A stretch of 64,000 bases of DNA. Origin: Shewanella piezotolerans WP3 (GTDB taxonomy: Bacteria > Pseudomonadota > Gammaproteobacteria > Enterobacterales > Shewanellaceae). The translations under genes and the position numbers were made by a program. Location: positions 4,524,501 through 4,588,500 of the forward strand of contig NC_011566.1 in the NCBI RefSeq assembly GCF_000014885.1, read 5' to 3'. This document shows positions 45,301 through 52,176 of this stretch, piece after piece. The notes under the pieces were generated by a model, which was not told the origin of the DNA, ran no database searches, and saw only the letters and a list, made by a program, of their open reading frames with translations. How positions within the stretch are numbered: position 1 is the first letter of the stretch; every line of letters begins with the position of its first letter.

Positions 45301-45985
45301 GTGGGTTAATACGCGAGCTCGGTGGATTTACGCCATCCTCCTCAAGAATAGCGGCGATCATCGATTTGATCGTCTCCATCTTGCCCTCTTTTGAGTGCAC
45401 CGCTTTAGCTAGCTTTTCAATATGGCGTAGCGAATGCTCAGCTTCACAGAGTGAGAATTGACGGGCGTAATTACGTAACTCGGTACGGTTACTACCAGTG
45501 CTCAATAATGCTCTATCGTTCTGAATGATCGCCCTAAACTCTCGAGTATTGAGTAAGTTCGTGACCGCAATACCCGCTCGCTTCATCTCACGGCCAAGTT
45601 CAGCCATGGTAAAACACTGAATGTTATCGCCCTGCTGAGTTTTAATATAATCATCTAACTCAAAACCTTTACCGATAAAGCGGTAATTAACCCCTTTGCC
45701 GTCGCCTGCAGAGGCTAATACCGCTTGATAAGCGAGTCCGTCAGACTTGATATATTCATAGATGATAAAGCTTGATTCGTGCGGCAGGTACCAGCGCTCA
45801 AAACTATCACGTGTAGAGGGGACAACTCGGCTTGGGTACTCACCGTAAAAAACCGGTACCAAACGTTGTAGCGTGGTTTTACCCGATGCGTTCGTGCCGC
45901 ATATGTTGGTATGGCCATCAAGGGCGAGTTCGACCACGCCTGGCAAGTGAGTATCAATCAGTACGATGCGATTTAAGCTTGGCAT
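42311..45985 (-). CDS. SMC-like coiled-coil ATPase (DUF3584-type) of Wadjet/MksBEFG-like operon
   Basis: The 1224-residue protein opens with a Walker A motif, CGTNASGKTTLQR (from C29). Two long coiled-coil arms follow (about 260-540 and 610-900), interrupted by a non-coiled hinge-like part (about 545-605, LFPQSHTLLEFL...). It ends with the signature-like SSSHGMAYL (about 1115-1123) and Walker B IHWPIDELGTL (D1149, E1150). This head-coil-hinge plan is that of SMC/MukB/JetC ATPases. The N-terminus (FYGEYPSRVVP...ERWYLP) fits the DUF3584 family as I recall it. It is the first gene of a four-gene operon, preceded by TAAGGA and a perfect palindrome at 46010-46034. It presumably extrudes DNA loops and feeds circular DNA to the Toprim subunit. 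Confidence 0.85.
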   Translation of the reverse strand: MPSLNRIVLIDTHLPGVVELALDGHTNICGTNASGKTTLQRLVPVFYGEYPSRVVPSTRDSFERWYLPHESSFIIYEYIKSDGLAYQAVLASAGDGKGVNYRFIGKGFELDDYIKTQQGDNIQCFTMAELGREMKRAGIAVTNLLNTREFRAIIQNDRALLSTGSNRTELRNYARQFSLCEAEHSLRHIEKLAKAVHSKEGKMETIKSMIAAILEEDGVNPPSSRINPQHVESWIKESQLIQGFELIRPEFEKLEQEFDQLLSTEQRLASLRRGYSKDESDEVERQERHQDLSKALNAKLRELDEEWKEQRDELNLDLSAAKGDVAKCEQELDSIEDQHASFQDAEIEQAKLDLEQLPSWRGSLENLSERHKLQTEKHQDIEAAYNARRSKIGEGLNRELENLHQEQDSLRESRDKQREQGRSELAALEEQWRDATDKGQAKFSEQAYQLKLSAAELKVRVDSVTYSEEEKLALAVFDERITRADEEQESCNAKVDRFTSEERKLRAKRDQANEGLRVAGIRVTERQSELEELHHILFPQSHTLLEFLRKEANGWENTLGKVINSDLLHRSDLHPTISGENLEALYGIALDLKAIDSPEYAASEQELRIKHANADEMLTSAKELQTEAEAKLVAVNSELDAMARELTFARTAYKNSRDDLRRLFDDKRAEQEKINQALNERKSASQKQLARLDNELKQLKQQQQEWLEEQKEQALEARMEKNAYWQEVVGALDNQLGQVKANIQHRRDHAKSEQKACEQWYKNELKSRGIDEAKIVALKTEIRTLEANISKAEQRRSEVLRYDDWYQHTWLKRKPKLQTELSTVKQASLSLEQQLKAKSNEVKAKRSELDGERKRSDAVQVEASENLTKLRSVMRKLTELKLPANNEDAQGGLSERLRQGEDQLLKRDSLLGSVKQYVEHFDSVIASKSGSSLSETWERAREESSFINDKGIRILDYRKLVPQLEQLLNVMVPQAMKGLRDQGQIFGIDLTAFYDVLADIDRRIATQSARITREVGEELFLDGVSESAVKIRSRISELEFWPELEAFVKAYRQWKADGFSELPGEDYTNSMRRALDIIGRAALSGGIAKLLEIELRLKEGNSDLIIRTDRQLNESSSHGMAYLILCKFLLAFTRLLRGRAEVTIHWPIDELGTLHHGNVKKIFDACENNNISVLGAFPNPESEVLSLFANRYIINKQTKKLQVVKPQINPIAEKLSQRRTQEAV

Positions 45986-46009
45986 TACATTCCTTAATCC
46001 AAACGCAGC

Positions 46010-46034
46010 TTGCTAGCAAAAATGGCTAGCAAGC
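46010..46034 (-). promoter_or_regulatory. Perfect palindrome before the SMC operon
   Basis: CTTGCTAGC and GCTAGCAAG are separated by 7 bases and end 24 bases before the SMC start codon. It is a candidate operator or 5'-leader hairpin for the defence operon. Confidence 0.55.
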
Positions 46035-46093
46035 GGTTACGTGTCGCAGTGATAGCAACACGCATATAAAGAGGTTGATAATAAAATTAGCTG

Positions 46094-46180
46094 GTCACTA
46101 AATTAAAGGAAAGCGCCGCGCTTGGCAATCATCGCCAAGCAGCTATTTTGCTGACTTTAGTGACTAAATTAGGGAAGCGC
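46094..46180. repeat. Direct repeat with hairpin between agcS and SMC operon
   Basis: GTCACTAAATTAAAGGAAAGCGC (split here: GTCACTAAATTA, then AAGGAAAGCGC; 46094-46116) recurs as GTGACTAAATTAGGGAAGCGC-like sequence at 46160-46180. Between them GCTTGGC...GCCAAGC (46120-46140) forms a hairpin that could be the agcS terminator. Confidence 0.45.
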
Positions 46181-46305
46181 GATCATACGCCATTTTCTGC
46201 GGTGAAGGTGCTCAATCAATCGGCAATTGAGCGCCTTCGATAAAACAATCTTATAGATCTCGACTCATGGCAGATTAATCGAAGAGCAGCTGCCGCTAGG
46301 TCTCC

Positions 46306-47679
46306 CTATTGCGCACGCAATTCATCAAGCACTGCTGCCCGACGCTTAGCGAAATACTTATTGGTCTCAGCCATAATCACATGCCTTAAGCCAATCAGGG
46401 CAATTAAGTTGGGTATTGCCATTAGTCCGTTAACCGTATCGGCTAACATCCAGATCAGATCAAGCTTGATGAAGGCTCCCCCGGCAATCAAACTGAGAAA
46501 AGTCAGCTGATATAACTTAATGCCTTTCTCGCCAAGACGCTGTCCCGTTAAGTAATACCAACAACGTTCGCCATAGTAATGCCAGCCTAAAATCGTTGTG
46601 AACGCGAAACAAACCAAAGCAATAGTCACCACATATTGGCCAATAATCGCTGAGCCTCCAGCAGCAAATGCAGCGCTGGTCATGGCTGCGCCCGCAGTGT
46701 CACCACTCCAAACACCGGTAATAATCAACACGAGTCCCGTCATGGTACAAATTAAAATGGTATCGAAGAAGGTGCCCGTCATGCTGACCATACCCTGCTC
46801 AACGGGCTCATTGGTCTTAGCGGCCGCAGCGGCAATGGGTGCGCTGCCTAAGCCTGACTCATTGGAGAACACCCCGCGAGCGATACCGATTTGTAATGCT
46901 TGAGCAACCGTCGCCCCTAAGAAACCACCCGCTGCCGATATCGGCGTAAAGGCCGAGTGCAGCACGAGTTGTAGCGCGGGCATTATCTGATCGGCAAACA
47001 TTAGTAATATCCAAATACACGCAAGCACATAGCCTAGTGCCATTGTCGGCACCAGTTTTTGCGCCACATTGGCAATACGCTTGACTCCGCCTAAAGTTAC
47101 CGCAGCGACCATTAAGGTCAATACGATGGCTGTTGTCCAAGCAGGTACGTCAAAGGCGATAGTCATCGCATCACTAATCGCATTAACTTGGGCAAAAGTA
47201 CCGATCCCAAAAAAGGCGACTCCAACACCAAACACTGCAAAGATTTTAGCCAACCACTTAAGCCCTAGCCCCCGTTCAATGTAATACATGGGGCCACCAG
47301 CAATATTGCCGCGAGCATCGGTAGTGCGATATTTAACCGCCAACATACATTCAGCATATTTGGTTGCCATGCCAAAAAACGCCGCTAACCACATCCAAAA
47401 CAGCGCACCTGGACCACCAATTTTTATCGCGGTGGCAACCCCGACAATGTTACCGGTGCCTATGGTTGCCGACAGCGCGGTACATAGCGCGGCAAAAGAA
47501 GACAGATCACCTTTGCCACTTGCAGGCTTAAACAGCAAACTGAGTGCGAAAGGGAGTTTAAAAACTTGGATAAGCTTTAATCGGATAGTGAGATAAAGAC
47601 CGGTACCCACCAATAGGCAGAGAGTAACTGGCCCCCAAACGATGGCGTTGATATCGGCTAGCAGTGTTTCAAAATTCAT
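46306..47679 (-). CDS. AGCS-family sodium:alanine/glycine symporter
   Basis: The 457-residue protein has about ten or eleven membrane helices and typical AGCS motifs: TALSATIGTGNIVGVATAI, GGPGALFWMWLAAFFGMATKYAE, GGPMYYIERGLG and SNESGLGSAPIAAAAAKT. It takes up alanine and/or glycine together with Na+ across the inner membrane. The long leader contains a tandem glycine riboswitch, which argues for glycine as a substrate or signal; AGCS genes are classic members of glycine riboswitch regulons. It is transcribed away from the riboswitch towards the SMC operon, from which it is separated by 320 bases and a hairpin. Confidence 0.94.
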   Translation of the reverse strand: MNFETLLADINAIVWGPVTLCLLVGTGLYLTIRLKLIQVFKLPFALSLLFKPASGKGDLSSFAALCTALSATIGTGNIVGVATAIKIGGPGALFWMWLAAFFGMATKYAECMLAVKYRTTDARGNIAGGPMYYIERGLGLKWLAKIFAVFGVGVAFFGIGTFAQVNAISDAMTIAFDVPAWTTAIVLTLMVAAVTLGGVKRIANVAQKLVPTMALGYVLACIWILLMFADQIMPALQLVLHSAFTPISAAGGFLGATVAQALQIGIARGVFSNESGLGSAPIAAAAAKTNEPVEQGMVSMTGTFFDTILICTMTGLVLIITGVWSGDTAGAAMTSAAFAAGGSAIIGQYVVTIALVCFAFTTILGWHYYGERCWYYLTGQRLGEKGIKLYQLTFLSLIAGGAFIKLDLIWMLADTVNGLMAIPNLIALIGLRHVIMAETNKYFAKRRAAVLDELRAQ

Positions 47680-47889
47680 GGTATTCCTCGAGTATTAAAC
47701 AACAGAACTCGCTATATTCAAACGGCTTGAAATAGGAGTTATTAATAATCGGAGGAGGAAAAGAAATGGCTAGTGTAGCGTGCTGCCGAGCGCAGCAAAC
47801 GGTTTATCCGCCTCGAATGAGGACAGAAAAGGCGCAGCGGCAAACGACAGTGACTAATATCGATTTGATAAAAGTTAACACAGTCATCC

Positions 47890-48395
47890 TCTCCTCTGTC
47901 CTTTTGCCTGAGCGTTTCGCATTAGCAAAAAATGCTAACACTTTCGCCTTCGGCGCTGCGTGACAATCAAGCTGACGAACACTTATTTGCTCACAGTCTC
48001 TCCAGAGGCTCGTCCAGTAACAGTCCTCACCACATAAGTGGCACCTGAAAGAGTGCTTTGTTTAGCCTAAGCATTAACAAAGTTGCCTCGTCGGTGTAGT
48101 AATACCAATTCCTTTGGATATTTTCTCATTCAGCGAGAATTCAAAGCCCTTTAGGCAAGGCGGATAATCGAAGCTAATAGTTATTCTATATCTAGATTAT
48201 CGAACATAGCCTACAGGGCTTTGAAACTCGCACGAAGTGAGCTTCTCAATACTTTCACTGTGGCGTTACATTACCTCAAAAGGGGAAAAACCTTTATCAA
48301 CAATGCGCCTTACATTGAAGCGCATTGAGAAAGCTCTGAATTGAGTACATATTCAATGGAAGTGGTATCGTTACCTACTCTCCTGCTACCTTCAT
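47890..48395 (-). ncRNA. Tandem glycine riboswitch, first aptamer split by repeat copy F
   Basis: On the minus strand the second aptamer (about 48008-47893) is intact: CCTCTGGAGAG, GCGCCGAAGGCGAAAG, ACGCTCAGGCAAAAGGACAGAGG, with P1 CCTCTG/CAGAGG. The linker CTGGACGAGCCTC and first-aptamer 3' part (ACACCGACGAGGCAA, CTCTTTCAGGT, AGGACTGTTAC; 48098-48017) lie upstream. The missing 5' part is found beyond repeat F: GGTAGCAGGAGAG at 48390-48378, whose GTAGCAG pairs with CTGTTAC (one G-U) as P1. The repeat occupies the P2 position. Downstream, CTGTCC (about 47830) could pair with GGACAG as part of the expression platform for agcS. Confidence 0.88.
48103..48367 (+). repeat. Structured mobile repeat copy F (diverged, 265 bp) inside riboswitch
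   Basis: The ends TACCAATTCC and GGAAGTGGTA are imperfect inverted repeats. Hairpin I has GCGAGAATTCAAAGCCCTT pairing with AGGGCTTTGAAACTCGC. Hairpin II has GAGCTTCTCAAT pairing with ATTGAGAAAGCTC. Several stem bases differ from copies A-D on both sides at once. ATAGTTATTCTA is conserved. No exact target duplication remains (TAA versus TCG). It sits within the first glycine aptamer. Confidence 0.88.
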
Positions 48396-48632
48396 CCGAA
48401 CGGATCTCTATTATTCGTACCGAAATACAAATAATAGGGGCAAACAGAATGCGTTATCTATCCTCTAGCCTCAAGTGAGCCAGTTCACAGTTTATTCACT
48501 CACAAAGTCAAATCGGATTGGCTGCTGCTTAAATCATCGCTTTAAAACAAAAAACCGACTAATCACCAGTGTCATTAGTCGGTTTATCAACAATCATTGA
48601 CGAATGTCTGATAGCAAGTTAAACGCTATAGC
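48396..48632. other. Intergenic region upstream of the riboswitch
   Basis: It holds the start of the riboswitch leader, presumably the agcS promoter, and the terminator of the DUF3581 gene. No gene is seen. Confidence 0.5.
48548..48590 (-). terminator. Rho-independent terminator of the DUF3581 gene
   Basis: On the minus strand AAACCGACTAA pairs with TTAGTCGGTTT, followed by TTTTTGTTTT. It lies about 45 bases after the stop. Confidence 0.92.
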
Positions 48633-49346
48633 TTAGCCAGTATAGCTGAGTCGGCGCTCTTCATAGGTATCACACATCTGCTGCGCTTGCTCTTCAACAT
48701 AAGGACGCAGGCCGCTCATCACTAACGTTTTGATACCTGTCCCAACTAGCGTGTCACCACTGTGCAATTCAAAAGTCAGTGTGACATCACCACGCTTACC
48801 TTCAATTTTTAAGTCTTGCGCGACCAAGGTCAACTCAACCTCAGTAAAATCAAGGGTCGTTAAATCAAAAGACATGCTTTCATAAATGACCAAAGGTCTT
48901 GCGGGATTAATCATCATTTGGTGCTGTTTCATCATCGGCACCAAAATATGCATAAAGTTAAGGCCTGAAAATGCCACATATTTGCGAATGAAAGACTCGA
49001 TTTGCACATCGCAATGTCTTACATCACCACTACGGTGCACATTTAGATAGCATTTATCTTTGTCATCTCTAATATCGAAATCTTCTTCGATTGCAGCTGG
49101 AAACTGCAGCTTAACGCCATCACCTACCATCCCCGCAAAATTAAAGGTCATTTTCTGGCTAAGACCATATTCATTTAATACTAAAGAGAAAAGCAGATCG
49201 CCAGGTACACAAAAACGCTTTGCGGCAACGTCATGGATTGGATTGAAATCATGGGCAACGCTTTTAGCAAACTCACTCGCTTGTTCAGGAGCAATCACAA
49301 CTGACTGGTTTACTTTTTTAGAGAAAGAACTTAGAAACATAGTCAC
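48633..49346 (-). CDS. DUF3581 family protein
   Basis: The 237-residue cytoplasmic protein matches my memory of DUF3581. The N-terminal part, EQASEFAKSVAHDFNPIHD, looks like the active-site helix of MaoC-type hot-dog hydratases, and the C-terminal half (VELTLVAQDLKIEGKRGDVTLTFELH) is beta-rich. The function is unknown; a link to acyl-CoA or fatty-acid chemistry would be speculative. It is monocistronic with a good terminator. Confidence 0.75.
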   Translation of the reverse strand: MTMFLSSFSKKVNQSVVIAPEQASEFAKSVAHDFNPIHDVAAKRFCVPGDLLFSLVLNEYGLSQKMTFNFAGMVGDGVKLQFPAAIEEDFDIRDDKDKCYLNVHRSGDVRHCDVQIESFIRKYVAFSGLNFMHILVPMMKQHQMMINPARPLVIYESMSFDLTTLDFTEVELTLVAQDLKIEGKRGDVTLTFELHSGDTLVGTGIKTLVMSGLRPYVEEQAQQMCDTYEERRLSYTG

Positions 49347-49473
49347 TCAACAATCTTGTTAGCCTTTAAAGTGGCCGAGCATTGTATACCATGATTGAAA
49401 TTTGACTCACCCGATGACTCGTCTGCACACAGGAGACAGGATAAATACCCGCGCCCATCAACAAACACCGGCT

Positions 49474-50324
49474 TCAATTGTTACAGTAATGGCCAATTAT
49501 TGTGTCGAACAACACCTGAACATGCGCTGCAAAATCTGTTGTGGATATGGCAATGCCAATATATTGCTCAATTTTAAAGTCATCGATTGGAATAAAGGCG
49601 ACTTGATAAGGGGTAGCTCTATCTGTGATGATGGAAACGCCTAAGTTTTCAGCCACAAGCGATAGCACAAATTCATCATTCTCAGCTTTCATGACAGTAT
49701 GAGGGACAATCTGTTTTGCTTTAAACAGATCCTGTAGCTCCTGCCAAAAACCACACTTTAACCGCTCAATAAACAGTTCAGCATCCAAAGCCGCTAAGGT
49801 AGTAGATGACTGATTAGCCATAGGGTGCTCTTTAATACCACTACACACATTTTCTCAGGAATTAGGGGCACAAAACTGTCTGCTTTGGTGTGGCTATTCA
49901 CAATGGCAAGGTCAATCTTTTGCTGTTTGAGGAGCTGTTGCAACTCTTGGTCATGAGCAATGATAAATTCAATCAAAATATGCGGATAAGTGCGGCGAAA
50001 AACTCCAATAATTTTAGCGACATGATCCATATGAATATTCACCAATACGCCGATAACCAATTTTTGCGGCTCATGACTCAATTCAGACTTTATCGTCATA
50101 AGCTGATTATAAGACTGCCTGGCGGTAGCAATGAACTGCTTACCCGCGGGTGTAAGCGATGCAACTCGGCTACCACGGTGGAATAACTTTACCTGCAAGG
50201 ATTCCTCTAACTTACGGATCCCCGCAGATAAGGTCGGCTGCGTAACAAAGACTTTTTTCGAAGCAGCAAGAAAAGTCCCGCTATCTACCACAGCCAAGAA
50301 ATACTTTATCTGCTGCAACTCCAT
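49474..50324 (-). pseudogene. LysR-family regulator broken by a frameshift
   Basis: The N-terminal part starts at ATG 50324 (MELQQIKYFLAVVDSGTF) with a normal LysR helix-turn-helix (FLAASKKVFVTQPTLSAGIRKLEE) and runs through the first half of the effector domain. The frame is then lost near 49830. The second half continues in another frame (KEHPMANQSSTTLAALDAELFI... to 49474). Adding one A to the run in TTAAAGAG restores VVVLKEHPMAN, so a single-base deletion in an A-run explains it. It could be a real mutation or a sequencing error. It is divergent from an SDR gene, its likely target. Confidence 0.8.
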
Positions 50325-50419
50325 ATAGACAACCTCTATAGAAAACATAAAAAATATCGATTATTTATATACTTTAATTTTCGTTAGTCTTTTGTGCAAC
50401 CTAAATAGGAGCACAAATC

Positions 50420-51181
50420 ATGCATTCAAACAAAACGATCATCGTAACAGGCGCAGCATCTGGTATGGGCAGAGCGATTGCACAAGCTTTTTTAGAAGCC
50501 GGAGCAAATGTGGTAATAAACGCCCGCAGTGAAGAAAAACTCAGCAGTTTTATTGCAGAAAATAACAACCACAGCCATCGAATAAAGACTGTTATTGGCG
50601 ATATTGGCCAAAAAAGTACTACCTTACGGTTAGCACAGACTGCACTAGATAACTTTGGCACGATTGATGTGCTCATCAACAATGCAGGGGCATTTGTACC
50701 TAAACCATTCCTCGAAGAAACGGAAGAAAACCTCGATGCTTACTACGCAACAACGGTTAAAGGAAGCTACTTCAGTGCCCAAGCCGTCATCCCGACAATG
50801 CAAGCCCAAAAAAATGGCGTAATCATCAACATAGGTTCTATGTGGGTTGAGAATCCAATAGAAGCCACCCCCGCTTCAGCATCGCAAGTCGCTAAAGGCG
50901 CCATGCATACACTGACTCGACACCTCGCAATCGAGTTCGCTAAAGATAATATCCGGGTGAACACCCTTGCCCCGGCCATTATCGAAACGCCGCTTTATGA
51001 CAAACTAATGGATAAAGACACCCTAACTAGCCTGGCATCGCTACACCCACTAGGAAAGTTAGGTCACTTAGACGATATTCTTAGTTGGGTAATGCTGCTG
51101 TCTGGTAAAGGTGGAGAGTTCGTTACAGGACAAACTCACTTTATTGATGGTGGTATCAATGCGGGCTCACATTCCGTTTAA
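50420..51181 (+). CDS. Short-chain dehydrogenase/reductase lacking the catalytic Tyr
   Basis: The 253-residue protein has the NAD(P)-binding TGAASGMGRAIA near the start, NNAG (about 89), the catalytic serine region NIGSMW, and a C-terminal GQTHFIDGG. The YxxxK motif is altered to SQVAK, so the usual catalytic tyrosine seems missing while the lysine remains. It may be inactive, or use another residue. Cytoplasmic; substrate unknown. It is divergent from the frameshifted LysR gene and is preceded by TAGGAGC as a ribosome binding site. Confidence 0.85.
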   Translation: MHSNKTIIVTGAASGMGRAIAQAFLEAGANVVINARSEEKLSSFIAENNNHSHRIKTVIGDIGQKSTTLRLAQTALDNFGTIDVLINNAGAFVPKPFLEETEENLDAYYATTVKGSYFSAQAVIPTMQAQKNGVIINIGSMWVENPIEATPASASQVAKGAMHTLTRHLAIEFAKDNIRVNTLAPAIIETPLYDKLMDKDTLTSLASLHPLGKLGHLDDILSWVMLLSGKGGEFVTGQTHFIDGGINAGSHSV

Positions 51182-51201
51182 ATTCGCTGACTAACAATTT
51201 A

Positions 51202-51289
51202 TAGCAGTTGCACTAAAAGTTTGACCATTCAGCGGAAATTGAAAGGCCTGAGTGGCTCTGAGCAGGTCCAATACTAGATGTATTGGGTA
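51202..51289 (+). repeat. Structured mobile repeat copy G (internal-deletion remnant, 88 bp)
   Basis: The left end TAGCAGTTGCACTAAAAG, then TTTGACCATTCAGCGG, matches copies B-D, and the right half (AAATTGAAAGGCCTGAG, GGCTCTGAGCAGGTC) matches their right end. The joint falls at a GAATT-like sequence present on both sides in full copies, so both hairpins were lost in one deletion. The ends have decayed. Confidence 0.7.
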
Positions 51290-51300
51290 ATAGCCGTGAC

Positions 51301-51332
51301 CGATACAGAAGGTGATTTAACCTTCTGTATCG
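51301..51332. terminator. Perfect 13-bp hairpin between SDR and RidA genes
   Basis: CGATACAGAAGGT and ACCTTCTGTATCG flank a 6-base loop. No T-run follows. Possible terminator for the SDR transcript or mRNA stabiliser. Confidence 0.5.
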
Positions 51333-51392
51333 CGGAATAACACGTCTTGGCACCTATTGCTGCTAGTAAAAATACCCAATTAAGGATAACAG

Positions 51393-51851
51393 ATGATCAG
51401 TGTGATACAGCGCTTACAGCGACTTGGCTTTGAGTTACCGAATGCCCCCGCCCCTGGTGGCAATTACCAAGCATACCTTTTGTCCAGCAAGCAGCTTTTT
51501 ATCTCAGGTCAACTTCCTATCGTCAATGGCGTGCCGCGTTATCAAGGGCGACTAGGCCAAGAGCTTAGTTTGCATGAGGGTTACCAAGCCGCACAACTGA
51601 GTGCGCTCAATATTCTCAGCCAAGTTAACCAGGCAATCGGCTTCGATTCATTAAAAACCATCATTAAAGTGGAAGGTTTCATCAATGCCACTGACGACTT
51701 TAACCAGCATGCAAAAGTACTTGATGGTGCATCCGATCTATTCAGTAAAGTGCTACAGCATAAAGCAGGTCACATTCGCTCAGTCATAGGTTGCAGCAGC
51801 TTACCACTAAATGTAGCCGTAGAAATTTCAGTCATTGCCGAGTGTATTTAG
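51393..51851 (+). CDS. RidA/YjgF family protein
   Basis: The 152 residues fit the RidA superfamily, in the subgroup with an N-terminal APAPGGNYQAY. LFISGQLPIVNGV and the C-terminal HIRSVIGCSSLPLNVAVEISVIAE carry the ring-forming positions, with the arginine and glutamate that bind imine substrates. RidA proteins hydrolyse reactive enamines and imines from amino-acid metabolism, in the cytoplasm. This subgroup is less well characterised than RidA itself. AAGGATAACAG is the ribosome binding site. It follows the SDR gene on the same strand, but a hairpin and repeat remnant separate them. Confidence 0.88.
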   Translation: MISVIQRLQRLGFELPNAPAPGGNYQAYLLSSKQLFISGQLPIVNGVPRYQGRLGQELSLHEGYQAAQLSALNILSQVNQAIGFDSLKTIIKVEGFINATDDFNQHAKVLDGASDLFSKVLQHKAGHIRSVIGCSSLPLNVAVEISVIAECI

Positions 51852-52176
51852 GCCATGCTTAGCGTCGCTGTTACAGCATAAAAATCTTACATTAGTGCGC
51901 TAATGGGCTTTGCTAACTCTTTAATTTTTCATTCGGCCGAAAATTTACAAACGTAAAGAAAAATCCTTCCTATTTCCCTCAAAAACACAAGCCCCACAAC
52001 CGATTGATTTGCAACAACTTAATATAACCATATAAATTACATGGCCATAAACATTAACACAAATAATTTACAAACCTTGATCTTAATCATAATTTAAATG
52101 AGAATAATTTGCATTATGTTAATCAATTGGTAAACTCCTCCACAAATTTTACAACCCGCCATAACAAAGGGATAGA
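51852..52176. other. Upstream region of the porin operon
   Basis: This AT-rich stretch of about 325 bases contains the Fur box listed separately and presumably the porin promoter. No other feature is seen. Confidence 0.5.
52097..52115. promoter_or_regulatory. Fur box upstream of the porin gene
   Basis: AATGAGAATAATTTGCATT is close to gammaproteobacterial Fur sites of the form AATGATAATNATTCTCATT and forms an imperfect palindrome. It lies about 62 bases before the start codon, in a promoter position, suggesting iron-dependent repression of the porin/FMN/PepSY genes. Confidence 0.65.

Noticed and set aside
46598..46903. Plus-strand open frame of 101 codons inside the symporter gene
   Set aside because: Antisense shadow of conserved AGCS membrane helices.
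47766..47963. Plus-strand open frame of 65 codons upstream of the symporter
   Set aside because: It lies antisense to the second glycine aptamer and leader; the RNA structure explains the sequence better.
49474..50348. Two separate genes for a short LysR and a small substrate-binding protein
   Set aside because: The two parts join into one ordinary LysR sequence with one added base.
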